From: Capsaspora owczarzaki ATCC 30864
Lineage: Eukaryota > Opisthokonta > Filasterea
Length of the DNA stretch: 64,000 nt
Direction of reading: 5' to 3'
Assembly (NCBI RefSeq): GCF_000151315.2
Contig: NW_011887299.1
Location: 892,885 to 956,884, forward strand
Below the pieces are notes generated by a model that was given only the letters and a program-made list of their open reading frames with translations, did not search any database and had not been told where the DNA came from. The position numbers and the translations under genes were made by a program. Positions within the stretch are counted from its first letter, which is position 1. The number at the start of each line of letters is the position of its first letter. Below, one piece after another: positions 1-11,411 of the stretch.

Positions 1-873
1 CGCTGCGTATGACGTCCCTGCCAAGATGGAGTACATTCTCCGGGTGAGCGGGTTTAGCTCCTTGTCCTACATTGGACACAGCGAGGGCTGTGGCCAAGCG
101 CTCGCCGCCTTCTCGTCCAACAAGACTGTTGCGGCCAAGATTGACACGTTTGTTGCCCTGGCCCCTGCCGCATTCCTGTACAACACTGCCACCAATCTTT
201 CTCGCGCTTTCGAGCTGTTTGTGAGCGATAACGACATTTACAAGGTGCTCGGTCGCAAGTCCTTCCTCGAGTTTAACAGCACGGACGATCTGACCACAGT
301 TTGCAACGTGATTCCGGCCGGTGAGTTGACAGATTGCGATGTGCTCGTGTTTTTGGTGCTTGATGACTCAATCGCTTGCTGATGATGCGCCCCCCCCCCC
401 TTGACGCTGATTCGCCGCTACACTCGACAGTCTGCGAGGACGTGGTGTGCGCTGCGGCAGGCTGTCTGAACACGTCCTCGGTCGACCCGAAGCGCCTGCC
501 AGTCATTCTTGCGCATTACCCTGCAGGCACCAGCGTCAAGGATATGATTCATCTGCAGCAAGGAACCAAGAAGAATGTGTTTGCCAAGTTCAACTACGGC
601 ATCGTTGAGAACGAAAAGCGTTACAACAGCACACAACCGCCGTCGTGGGATGTTGAGCACTGGACCGTTCCACCGCTCGCCGTCTTTTACGGCTCGCAGG
701 ACAAGGCCGCTGATCCCCTGGATGTGCAGCATTTGCTATCGCTTCTTCCCCCAAGTGCTCTTGTCTACGTTGAAGAAGTCCCTAGCTTTGGCCACGGTGA
801 CTTTGTGTGGTCCATGTACGCGGCCGACCTCATCTACGCCAAGGTGCTGTCGCTGCTGAATGCTGGCCTCTAG
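1..873 (+). CDS. LIPA: Lysosomal acid lipase / gastric lipase family, 3' end (5' partial)
   Basis: Exons <1-320 and 431-873; the reading frame is open at the left edge, so the 5' exons lie outside the window. Alpha/beta-hydrolase of the acid lipase family, which hydrolyses cholesteryl esters and triglycerides in lysosomes. The sequence begins in the conserved AAYDVPAKMEYIL stretch and then gives the nucleophile elbow GHSEG (family usually GHSQG). Exon 2 carries the family motif HYPAGTSV, the acid residue in YGSQDKAADPLDV and the catalytic histidine in GHGDF near the C-terminus. The intron is a clean GT-AG with a phase-1 junction that restores VCEDVVC. The stop is TAG at 871. The lysosomal location is inferred from the family, because the signal peptide is not in the window. 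Confidence 0.9.
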
Positions 874-1140
874 AGTGGTGCCACAAAACCTTCTCTTTGC
901 GCAAGGATGCGACACGCGAAGGGCCCTTGGCCGTTGCAAGCCGTGCTTTTTTTGTTGAGAATACAGTAGTTTGTCGTTGCTGTTGCTTTGTTGTTGTTTA
1001 CGATTGTCGATCATCGGTGGCATCGTCCAATCAGGCTTGCAGAGCTCGTGTGCTTGTCGATTTCTCTCAGGAACCGACCCTGGCTGACTTTGCTGCGAAG
1101 GAGAAAGCGAGCGAGCGAGTGAGTGGGCAACATCTTGTAA

Positions 1141-1208
1141 CCCCAACTTGGACCTGCACGGATCATCCCGTTGTTCACGCTCCACTGAAGATCATTACAG
1201 CATCACAG
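1141..1208. repeat. Imperfect direct repeat, copy 1
   Basis: Matches 1352-1420 at roughly three quarters of positions. The 19-base core (1176-1194, CACGCTCCACTGAAGATCA) is identical in both copies. No flanking target duplication or inverted ends were seen, so this looks like a local duplication rather than an insertion. Confidence 0.7.
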
Positions 1209-1351
1209 ATCTGGCTTGAACGTGCTGGTTTGGACCGGGAGCAACGCGCTTTCTGTCTGTCGCGCGACATGACTTTGCGCTGCTTTTGTTCCGGTTAACA
1301 AATGCTCCGCGGCGAGCGAAATGGAATGTGGTAGTAGCTCGTTGTGAGAAG

Positions 1352-1420
1352 CCCCAACTCGTGCCAGCACGGTACCATCCCGATGCTCACGCTCCACTGA
1401 AGATCAACACCGAATCACAG
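1352..1420. repeat. Imperfect direct repeat, copy 2
   Basis: Second copy of the 1141-1208 unit, about 210 bp downstream in the same orientation. The identical core lies at 1388-1406. Confidence 0.7.
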
Positions 1421-2676
1421 TGAAACTACGCGCCCTCCAAATCGCATCCTGGTGACATAAAATGCCACGCATTCACCAATCAGACCGCTCCTGAATGTTT
1501 GAGCTTTTTGTTTCTTTTCTTTTGTTGAAGTTTGCTTTGGCCTTGTGGCATTCACATTCACAGGCTTTCTTTCTGCCTCGAGCCATCTCAACCTGTCTCA
1601 CTTGGCAATCAGAAATCCGGCAGCAGCACCATGCGACCAAGTCTGATCGAGTTTTTTTTATCAGAACGTGCTGTTTTCGTTTTTGTTAATTTATGTTTTT
1701 TTTTTTCGCTTGTGGTTGGAAAGAGAAATGCTCCGCTTGTGGGCATCGCACATTGCATGCTGCAGCCACTTGTCGCACTCGCTTCTGGCCTTTTCCTCGC
1801 CTGCGACCCCGCTCCACAAGTCTGTTCTCTTGCCCTCTTGCTCCATTCTCGTCGGTACTGCAGCGATGGTGCGCCTCGACTTGCGCTACATACACAAGCA
1901 GGCGCATAATACGCAACTTCCTGTTTTGTCCACCAGCCAGTCTTCTTTTTGCTGCAACTTTTGTCCACCGGCGTCGGTTTCTCCGCATGATCCGACCATC
2001 CTTCCGAATGAGTGAGCTGATTCGCTAGCACTAGAGCCAGAGTACCCAACAGCGGGACCAGAAGCGGAGGAGCACTGATTTGGCCGAGAGATGCCGAGAA
2101 CAACAATTCACACTTTGCACTTTGCACTTTGCCACAGCGTGCCGCACCTCCCAAATCAACCAAAATGCGCAGCATCGTTCCTCCCCACACCTCGTTCCCT
2201 CTCCATTCCAATCCAATGCTGTAGCACTGGCCAAAGGAAGGGTTAATCTCAACAGAACAAACGAGAAAACAAAACAAAACAAAAAACAAAAAAAGAAGAA
2301 AACCCCTCGGTCGAAAAAAAAAAACAAAAAAGTACCCGCACCCAGATTCTTTTGGTCAGCCGACATGTGCACCGCGTCTGGAAGTGGGAGGGGAGCGGGG
2401 GATGAAGGAATCGAGCGTATAAAATCACTACAGAATTAACAGTGAGGAAACAGACGAGGGCTTCTTTCGAACAGGGAGAGGCGGGGTGTGAAACAAACCG
2501 AAAGACCTCGGCCGCAACAAAATGGGCCTGCTGACGCTTTTTGTTCGCGCCTTCTCGCTCTTCTCTCTCTCTCTTTTTCTCTCGCTCTCTCTTCCTCTCA
2601 CTATCTCGCAGTATGGACCGTCCTGAATTTTGAGTGAACGGGGATCGAGATGGATCAAGCGCTCACTCACAAATGA

Positions 2677-5600
2677 AAATCCGCAACCGCAGAGATTTCA
2701 AGCCTGACCTGGTTTTGCGTTGCGGTTGCGGCCGTCTTGGTCATCCACGGCGGCGTGTCGGTCTCCGCTCAGTCGGCGTGCGGAACGTCTGGCATCTGCA
2801 GCTGCCAGACGAGCAATACGATTGTCGACTGCAATGGAAAAGGCTTGTCATCCATATCGACCATGACCTTTCCGAATGGCATGATCAAACTGTACGGTTG
2901 GTTCGAGTGTCCATCTTGAGTGGTTCTTGTCGCTGTTGGTTTTTGAAGGCCTTTTCAAGCCATTAGAAACGTGCATCAAACTAACAGATTATTATTTTCC
3001 TCCCCCCGCCTCCGTTGGTTTTGTTCGGAACAACAGAGTTTTGAGAAACAACGCGTTTTCCGTCATTCCAACCTTCACCTTCTACATGATGCAACTCAAG
3101 GAACTGTAAGCCAATGCAACTCGCCGGAATGTTCTCGCAGCTCAAATACCGGGGCCAGGCTCAGCTCACTTCCAACAACTTTGGGGTTGATCCTCAGAGA
3201 TCTTTCAATCAACCAGCTGACGTCCATCTCCAGTTCGGCTTTTGGAATGCTGAATTCGCTGACCAGTCTGTAAATGCAACGCAAATCCTCCATTGTTGTG
3301 GCCACCCCACGCTTGTCTGACATGATCGTTTGGTGCGCTTGGGGCAGAACTCTGTCCAGCAACTACATCTCTACAATCGCCTCCGATGCATTCTCAAACC
3401 TCGTCATGCTCCAAAATCTGTGAGTGGCTTGCTTTGCGAAATGGTTGGCACTGTTTTGGTTTGCAGCAGTCTTGCATTCTCACCGACTATCGATTTGATC
3501 AAATGCCCAGAGACTTGCAGACCAACCGGATCCCTGGGTTTACAGTCCCACTCTTCTCGGGCCTTTACGCACTAAAAAGCTTGTACGTTGCCTTCTTCAG
3601 AGCTTTGCAAGCCGAATTAGAGCCCGCGCTCACACGAAATTTGATTGCAGAAATTTGATGAATAACAAACTGACCAGCATCCCCACCGATGCCTTCACAA
3701 GTATTGGAACCTTGACGTCTTTGTAAGTCAATACATGGGCGCACGAGTGAGGGAAACGTGCCACTACGCTGGACCTTACTTTGGTTTTGTTACGGTCCAA
3801 TTGTCAGGAACATGGGAACCAATCTGCTCACGACTCTCCCGCCTGGATCGTTCTATGGTCTTACCACGCTTACCGTTCAATCACTGGCCAGCAACTCGTT
3901 TGGAGGAATTGTGCCTCCGAGCACTTACGGCAGCGCTACGGCCCCCACTGGTAAAGGAAGCGACTTGTGAATGGATGGTCGAATTACATTGCCTTGTCTA
4001 ACGCTTGATCGCTTGCAGCGTGCCACTACACTTGCAGAACATGCTTTGGAGCAGGCTCCGCTGGCTGCTGCAGCGCGAACTGCCTGAGGTGCTCAAGCGG
4101 CTCTCTGTGCACGCAATGCGAAAATGGCTACCTGATGGTCGGAAACGCTTGCTTTGACGCAAATGTCATCTCGGCCTCGATCTCCAGCGTGTCTGCTGCA
4201 TCTGTAGCGTCCGTTGAATCGGTGGCTAGCGTTTTCCGTGCCTCAACTGCATCCGTTGAATCCGTTGCTTCAGTCGAATCGGCTGCCTCTGTCTTCCGTG
4301 CCTCCACTGCATCCGTTGAATCAGCCGCCTCTGTCGCTTCTGTCGAGTCTGTTGCTTCTGTCTTCCGCGCGTCCACAGCTTCTGCTGAATCAGCCGCATC
4401 GGTCGCTTCTGTCGAGTCTGTTGCTTCTGTCTTCCGCGCGTCCACAGCTTCTGCTGAATCTGCCGCCTCCGTCGCTTCTGTCGAGTCGGCTGCTTCTGTC
4501 TTCCGTGCTTCCACTGCATCCGTTGAATCTGCTGCATCGGTCGCTTCTGTCGAGTCAGCTGCTTCTGTCTTCCGTGCCTCCACAGCTTCTGCTGAATCTG
4601 CTGCCTCCGTCGCTTCTGTCGAATCTGCTGCTTCTGTCTTCCGCGCGTCCACTGCATCCGTTGAATCAGCCGCATCGGTCGCTTCTGTCGAGTCAGCTGC
4701 TTCTGTCTTCCGCGCTTCAACCGCATCGGCTGAATCGGCCGCGTCTGTTGCCTCGATGGACTCTGTTGCATCTGCGTTCAGTGCTTCCACCGCATCGCTT
4801 GCGTCCATGGCTTCAGTCGAGTCTGTTGCTTCTGTTGCATCCGCCGAGTCAGTGATTTCAGTGTTCCGCGCCTCCACAGCCTCAGCAGAATCTGTCGCCT
4901 CAATTGAATCCGCGCTGTCCGTCGCTTCCGTCGAGTCAGTCGTAGCATCACTCAGTGCCTCAGTTGCCTCCGTTGAATCAGCAGCTTCCGTTGCCTCGGT
5001 CGAGTCCATCCTTTCCGCTGACTCGGCCGCTTCCGTTGCCTCCATTGCGTCGCTCGAATCAGCTGCGTCAGTTGCCAGTGTGTCCGCAGAGTCTGTAACG
5101 AGTGCTTCCTCAGCATCCGCCGCGAGTGTATCCGCGGCGTCTGCGCGATCTGTTGCATCTGCTTCCAGCGCCTCGGCAAACCGCGGCTCCGCTTCGGTCA
5201 CGGGCGGTCATCATGCTCGGGCTGGAAGTGGTGGCACATCTTCTGCTGTCATTGCAGCAATTTGTGTGACCATCGGGCTGCTGATTTTGATTGCATTGGT
5301 GCTTCTGCTCGTGGTTCGCGGCCGTCGAGCAGCCGCACAACGAAAGTTCATCTACTCTACGACGGCGCCTGCACCCATCATGAGTAATCCCCTGTATAAT
5401 ACCCTCCACACGCATTCCAGCTATGCGGAAATCGACGCAAACACCTATCAGGACGTCTCGTCGGCGTTCAAGCTGCAGTATGATGAACTTCGTCCTGCAG
5501 AGTCAACCTACGCAACTGCCGGAGCGCCAGTGTACCTGTCTCTGAACGACGGGTCGCAGCCAGTTTACACCGACACTGCCGCTGCAGGACGCTCAACGGC

Positions 5601-5829
5601 CAACCAAGCAGCGACAGCGCCCGTTGCCAAGACGCCCTATGCTACAATTGTTTCTTTGAACGACGTGTCTGACAAGTCCAACCAAGATCAGAGCGCCATC
5701 TACGACACTGCTGACCAACCCATCTATGCTGATACTGAGGTGGCTGCGACTGCAGGTGATGGGAAGCACCAAAGTCCTGGAGAATCATCTGGCCAAACCA
5801 CGTATGTGGCCATTGCGAACTGCGATTGA
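2677..5829 (+). CDS. LRR single-pass receptor with Ser/Ala/Val repeat stalk and tyrosine-rich tail
   Basis: Exons: to 2891, 3037-3105, 3198-3269, 3348-3419, 3511-3582, 3651-3722, 3808-3950, 4019-5829. A hydrophobic signal peptide (2704-2755, ending VSVSAQSA) leads into a Cys-rich LRR cap. Leucine-rich repeats follow, one per exon, all joined by phase-2 introns. Then come a Cys-rich stretch (4021-4160), a stalk of about 23-residue repeats rich in ASVES (to about 5190), one transmembrane helix (about 5245-5316) followed by RGRR, and a 170-residue tail with 12 tyrosines. Likely a plasma-membrane receptor; ligand and partners unknown. The start is unresolved: the signal-peptide frame has no ATG after the TGA at 2674. 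An ATG at 2650 is in frame but upstream of that TGA, and the ATG at 2673 is in another frame. A small upstream exon or a one-base assembly error would explain this. Confidence 0.85.
4165..5190 (+). repeat. Coding minisatellite, 69-bp (23-residue) unit
   Basis: Tandem units encode variants of ESAASVASVESAASVFRAS plus TASV. They are clearest and most alike between about 4250 and 4740 and degenerate toward the 3' end. The reading frame is kept throughout, giving a long Ser/Ala/Val/Glu stalk just outside the membrane. Copy number is a natural candidate for variation between strains. Confidence 0.85.
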
Positions 5830-6524
5830 GAACGCTACTAGTTTCATGTGTCGTTTTTCATTGCTCATGTTTCTGGTGCCTGTATCCGCGCGTGAGCATG
5901 CGAGTGTGCACCTTGGTGTGTTTTCGAACTCCTTTGGAAGGAAAATCCAGTTGTTGTCCGTGTTCCATTAATACATGTGCTTCTGAGCGAATGTTGCTGA
6001 GCTGTTTATAGTATTTGCACTGAGCAAGATGAATCCTCAGTCCTCTCGACAACAGACAAACCCACGCCCGAGAGGACTTTCAAGCTTCAATGCAATAGCT
6101 TCACCTCAATGCAATAACTGAACGATCCTTGGCATTTTTGTCGGAAGTTCATTGATGAATGGTAATAAATCCTTTTCTTTGAATTGGCATCTGAATATGG
6201 TTTCTCAGTCACTAAACGTTGTCCACTCACTCAACTTCCCACCTCTTTCTACTTGCCTCCGCGCACTGCCACCGCGCTTCTTTTTGCCTGCGCTCGCCTA
6301 TGCTTTTGCGCTTTTGCCTCGCTGCTTGTCGTCCTGCTGGCCGCGCACTCGCCTTGCCCCACTCTGTACCCCTTTCCAGATTCAGCCAGCGCTCAGTCCA
6401 CCAACTTGCATTCGCCACTGCTGCTGCTTCTCGCTCGCCGTTCTGCGCCTTGTCTGCAGCGTTCACCTCACATCCATCGTCATCATCATCAATACGATCA
6501 TCACCACTTTCAACCCTCGCACAA
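5830..6524. other. 3'UTR / intergenic / 5'UTR, 695 bp
   Basis: No gene seen. A polyadenylation-type AATAAA at 6164-6169 could serve the LRR receptor. The part from about 6230 is C/T-rich and is probably the promoter and leader of the isomerase gene. Confidence 0.5.
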
Positions 6525-7938
6525 ATGTCCAACCCGACCGATCTCGTTGAGAAGGCCAAGAAGGCCGCCGCGTTCGCAGCTGTCGACGAATACGTCAAGG
6601 TACGGTAACGTTACCCCCCCCCCACACTCTGCTCTCCGATGCCAGCTCTTCTTGCTTGACCATCGCCATCAACATCACTATCAGTGCAGTATGTGTGATG
6701 TGTATGGGAGACATGGAGTGAGAGTGCGATTCCTGCATCCTCAAAGTCTCCAACTATCCTTGCCCGACGACTCACTTGTCCTGCGTTCTCGTTGTTCCTT
6801 CTGGTGATTCTTTTTTGTTTTGCCTCCCCTCCCTTTTTTTCCAAACACCTTCACCTGGCATAGGATGGCATGACTATCGGCGTCGGCAGTGGCTCGACCA
6901 TCGTCTATGCCGTCGAGCGCATTGGTAACATGTGTTGCGATTATCGCTGTGGCCATTTCACACTGCCATCCTTGTTTCGTCTCAGTCAATGTGTACTCAC
7001 TCACTCACTCACTCAATCGCTCACTCAATCACTCACTCAATCACTCGCTCGTTGTATTGCATGACGGCTCTCTTCGATATTCATGGCTCGACTGGTGATA
7101 AAATGCAATAGTCGAGCGCGTCAAGGCTGAAAACCTGAAGCTCGTCTGCATCCCGACCTCCTTCCAAGCCCGCCAGCTGATTGTCGAGGGCGGACTTGTG
7201 CTCAGCGATCTGTCGCGTCACTCTGCAATCGACGTTGCCATCGATGGCGCTGATGAAGCCGATGTGAGTTTGTTGGGTTTTGCAAACGTTGTGTTGATCC
7301 TGAAGGTTGTGTGCCGAAAATATTGACCACGCTTGCAACCAACCCCTGTCTTGACAGGCTCAATTGAACTGCATCAAGGGCGGTGGCGCTTGCATGCTGC
7401 AAGAAAAGATTGTCGCCTACAATGCCAAGCGCTTTGTTGTCGTGGCCGATTTCCGCAAAAAGTCAGAGACCCTCGGTCAACAGGTAATGGAAGCCCCACC
7501 CGCACCCCTCCCCCCTCCAGCCATTGATGTGGTGTAGCCCTTGATGTGTCTCGTAGACTTGATGTCACACCGCCTGACACCAACCATCTTCGTTGTCTGA
7601 ATTTTGTTCTGGTCGACGGTTGTTTCTTCTTTCAGTGGAAGGCTGGCGTTCCGATTGAAGTTATTCCGCTGGCCTATGTGCCAGTGCTCCGCAAGCTCGA
7701 GTCTTTCGGTGGCAAGCCTGTGCTGCGCATGGCCAAGGCAAAGGCTGGCCCTGTTGTGACGGACAATGGCAACTTTGTCGTGGACTGCGATTTCGGCCTG
7801 ATCCAAGATCCCGCGGCGCTGGACAAGCGCATTGCCAGCATTCCCGGCGTTGTCGAGACCGGCTTGTTTGTCAACATGGCCGAGAAGGCCTTCTTTGGCA
7901 TGCAAGACGGCACTGTCGAGACTCGCACCAAGAACTAA
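6525..7938 (+). CDS. RPIA: Ribose-5-phosphate isomerase A
   Basis: Exons 6525-6599, 6864-6924, 7111-7263, 7358-7483, 7636-7938. Cytosolic enzyme of the non-oxidative pentose phosphate pathway, interconverting ribose-5-phosphate and ribulose-5-phosphate. The translated exons give the complete RpiA pattern: [13 protein letters not shown] at the phosphate-binding loop, [11 protein letters not shown], the active-site [19 protein letters not shown] and the C-terminal GVVETGLF. Length is typical of the family. The start follows ACAA and no in-frame upstream ATG fits the family. Intron 2 carries a tetranucleotide CACT/CAAT repeat (about 6990-7045). Confidence 0.95.
6990..7045 (+). repeat. CACT/CAAT tetranucleotide microsatellite
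   Basis: Runs of CACT interrupted by CAAT and CGCT inside intron 2 of the ribose-5-phosphate isomerase gene. Non-coding. Confidence 0.85.
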
Positions 7939-8299
7939 TCCAGGTGTTTTTTTTTTTTGGTTTCTTGCTGTTGTTGCCGTCGTGTCTGTGTTTTTGTCCC
8001 CGTGTAAGATCCACCCATTGAATGCCCCTTCCAATCATCCAAGTCTCTTCTCTGTGATGCAACGAATGGATGTCTTTTCATTTGAGTTTTTGGCTGTCGT
8101 GAGCTGTTGTTGATGTCATGGCTGTTTTATTCTCATGTAAAAATCCCACCCACCAAGCAAGTCTTTTTTGTTGTTGTTGATGTCATGCCTGCTTCGTTTC
8201 ACCTCATCCAACAACCACCCATTGAACACCAAACGCAAACTCCCAATGGTTCAGCCTGCCATTCCCCATTTTTTTTTTTTTTTTTTTTGTATTTTCAGT
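7939..8299 (+). other. Short intergenic / 5'UTR region, 361 bp
   Basis: T-rich and non-coding. It ends with a 20-T run (8269-8288) followed by GTATTTTCAG directly before the HARS ATG. That is a complete splice acceptor, so an intron in the HARS 5'UTR is likely. Confidence 0.5.
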
Positions 8300-8478
8300 A
8301 TGGCTTCCACTACTGCTGCTTCCACTGCTGCTGCTGCTGCTGCTGCTGCGCCTGCTGCCGCCGATCCCGCCGTCGCCAAGCTCAACACCCTCATCAAGGA
8401 CCAAGGCGAAGTTGTCCGCAAGCTCAAGGCCGACAAGAAGGACAAGGCCGAGGTGAGCCATCATCCATCCCCGGTCCA

Positions 8479-8514
<36 letters not shown>

Positions 8515-9433
8515 CCATGTGCTGCTGCTTTGTTTGCCGCTGATGTCATTCACCATCACCCCGATTTTGCATCGTCGTCTTGCCCTTGTATTCTAATGCA
8601 TTGCGCCTTTGTGACATTTGACTTTGTGTGCCAGATTGACGCCGCTGTTGCCGTCTTGTTGCGGTACAAGGCTGAGCTCAAAGAGCTCCAGGACGAGCAC
8701 AGCAAGGGCTTTGTCCTCAAGGCACCCAAGGTGACATTCATCATCATCATCATGATTATTATTGATTTGTTCTGGGACATGCATTGATGTGCAGTCGCAG
8801 GGGGGCGGATTCGTGATGCGACGAATCCATCCACTCTTGCGATTGCTCCAACCCCCCTTGCATTGCTGTTGACACATTGACGCCAAACTCAACCCCATTC
8901 CGTGCATATGTGGCATCGTTACAGGGCACCCAAGACTTTGACCCCACCCAGATGGCCATCCGTGAACGTGTGTTTGGCACCATCATTAGCGTGTTCAAGA
9001 AGCACGGCGCCGTGACGATTGACACCCCCGCTTTTGAGCTGAAGGTTTGTGAGATTTGCTTGCAAAGGGAACAGGCTGTGTGTGTGCGTGTGTATGACAT
9101 TGTCAGGTGTAGATCGCAGCCAGTGACTGACGGTCGCATTTCTTTGGTTTTCCCCGTTCTCCGTAGGACACCCTCCTCGGCAAGTACGGCGAGGACTCCA
9201 AGCTCATCTACGATCTCGCCGATCAAGGAGGCGAGCTGTGCTCCCTGCGCTACGATCTCACGGTGCCGTTCGCACGCTACGTCGCCATGAACAAGATTCG
9301 CCAAATCAAGCGTTACCACATTGCCCGCGTTTACCGACGAGACAACCCGCAGATGAACCGTGGTCGTTTCCGCGAGTTTTACCAATGCGTACGTTTTTGT
9401 GTTTCGTTCGGTGGTTCCTGTTTGAGCGTTGGC

Positions 9434-9464
<31 letters not shown>

Positions 9465-10760
9465 GCGTTGGCAGGATTTTGACATTGCCGGCGAGTACGA
9501 CGCAATGATTCCCGATGCCGAGTGCGTTGCCGTCGTGTACGACGTTCTGTCTGCTCTCCAACTCAACAACTTTGTGATCAAGGTGAGTGGCGCCGAAAGA
9601 CGCAAATGCACTCGTTACAGTAGCTCTTCCGAACGCTCACGCCAGACTGTCGATTCTAATCACAGATTAACCACCGCAAGATTCTCGATGGCATTTTCGC
9701 ACTCTGTGGCGTACCAGCGGAAAGCTTCCGTGCGATTTGCTCTGCCGTCGACAAGTTGGACAAAGTACGTGCTAACGAACATTTTGGAATGGCGATTTTG
9801 CAAGCGTTGTCAACTCATGCCGCCATTCCTGTGTTGTCTCTCGTTGTCTTGACTTTTGCAACAGGCTCCGTGGGAGGAGGTTCGCCAGGAAATGGTCGGG
9901 GAGAAGGGCCTCGATCCTAAAGTCGCCGACAAGATTGGCGAGTTTGTGCTGCTAAAAGGTGTGTAGTGCTCGGTCAGGGTTGAGCAACGGGAGCCTCAGA
10001 GTATCTCATTACAAAAACCCAACGCTCTGACTTTACAGGCGGCCAGGACCTCATCAAGAAGCTGCTGGAAGAGAGCGAGTTGAGCAAGAACGAAATGGCC
10101 AAGGAGGGTCTCAAGCTTTTGACCACGCTCTTTGAGTACTTGGAAATCTACAACGTGCTCGACCGCGTGTCCTTTGACCTGTCGCTTGCCCGTGGTCTGG
10201 ACTACTACACTGGCGTCATTTACGAGGCTGTTCTTGAGGGCGCCCAGGTTGGCTCGGTTGCTGGCGGTGGCCGCTACGACGACCTTGTTGGCATGTTCGC
10301 GGGCAAGGGCAGCGTACCGTGCGTTGGTGTCTCGCTCGGCATTGAGCGTCTCTTTGCCATCATTTTGGCGCGTGAGACCGGCAACGGCACTGTGAAGGTC
10401 AAGACCAGCTCGACGCAGGTGCTCGTTGCCTCGGGCCAAAAGGGCCTGCTGAAGCAGCGCATGGACCTGTTGTCCGAGATGTGGAAGGAAGGCATTGCTG
10501 CGGAGATTCTGTACAAGAACAACCCCAAGATTCTCGACCAGTTCCAGTACTGCGAGGACCACATGATTCCCCTGTGCTTGACGATTGGCGAGGACGAAAT
10601 CAAGGCTGGCCAAGTCACTCTTCGTGTTGTCGCCACCCGCCAGGAAACCAAGGTTGCGCGTGCCAACCTTGCCGAGGAGGTGCGACGAGCCTTGCGCGAG
10701 TTGCCTGCTGCGGCTGCAGCTGCTCCCACTTCTGCCGCAGCTGCTCCTGAGCGTGCTTAG
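8300..10760 (+). CDS. HARS: Histidyl-tRNA synthetase, eukaryotic cytosolic type with WHEP domain
   Basis: Exons 8300-8452, 8635-8730, 8925-9044, 9167-9388, 9475-9582, 9666-9764, 9865-9958, 10039-10760. Class II aminoacyl-tRNA synthetase that charges tRNA-His. An Ala-rich leader and a WHEP helical hairpin (exons 1-2, [10 protein letters not shown] to [12 protein letters not shown]) precede the catalytic core. Motif 2 lies in exon 4 ([19 protein letters not shown] across the junction), the histidine-specific [10 protein letters not shown] and [10 protein letters not shown] are in exon 8, and motif 3 is [10 protein letters not shown]. The anticodon-binding domain follows, then an Ala/Pro tail. 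The start is the first ATG after the acceptor, and all phases agree. A possible dual cytosolic/mitochondrial form cannot be judged from this sequence. Confidence 0.95.
8481..8514 (+). repeat. 34-base T run
   Basis: In HARS intron 1, T on the sense strand. Confidence 0.95.
9437..9464 (+). repeat. 28-base T run acting as polypyrimidine tract
   Basis: In HARS intron 4, ending 10 nt before the acceptor AG; T on the sense strand. Confidence 0.95.
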
Positions 10761-10946
10761 GATGCTTTATCTTGTGCTCTACTGTCTGTGATTCGCCAAT
10801 GGTTTTTGTTTGATTGCGAGTTTGCAGTTGTGCATTTTGTTTTTTCGAATCACAACGGACGAAAGCCATTCCCCCCCCCCCTTTGTTTTCGGTTCCTGCT
10901 AGTCTTCATTTTTTTTTCTTTCACTGTTCAATTTTTTATTATTCAA

Positions 10947-11379
10947 ATGGCTGATACAGTTCCAGTCAACCCCGCAACAGGCGGCCCAGCAGCACAGAAG
11001 AAGCCCTTCACGCTGCTCGGCTGCGGCCTCTCGACGCTGACCCTTGTGACGGGTGTCTTTGTCGCGCTCTGTAAAGATACCGACCCGCCTCCTCCCCACT
11101 CTCCGAAATCAACCATCGTCACAGCAACAAACCATCGTCATCACGATGCAGCGTCGAGCTTCGGGGCCTCTGTCAGTGTGTGTGCATGAGGACCGAGCCG
11201 TGCGTCACCGTCCGCCGTTCATTCCACCCTTCGCTGGGGAGGGGTCGCTTTTGCTCGGCAGCTCCTTCACTCTCGTAGTAGTGATGCTGAACGCTAGAGA
11301 AATGAGAGAATGGCCAAACGGTGTCCCGGTTTGTGTCGTCTGACTGGGCCAATGCAGCAACTGGAGTTGGACTGCCGTG

Positions 11380-11411
<32 letters not shown>

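Larger units (their letters stand above)
874..2676. other. Intergenic region, 1.8 kb
   Basis: No convincing gene on either strand; open frames here are short and low-complexity. It holds an imperfect direct repeat of about 69 bp (1141-1208 and 1352-1420), an A-rich stretch near 2255-2330, and a CT-rich tract (2555-2611) ending in a perfect splice-acceptor consensus just before the next gene. That tract could be the end of a 5'UTR intron of the receptor gene or a pyrimidine-rich promoter. Confidence 0.6.

Noticed and set aside
4128-5201. Minus-strand open frame of 357 codons rich in Thr/Glu/Ala/Asp
   Set aside because: Antisense of the Ser/Ala/Val minisatellite; a repeat lacking stops on one strand often lacks them on the other.
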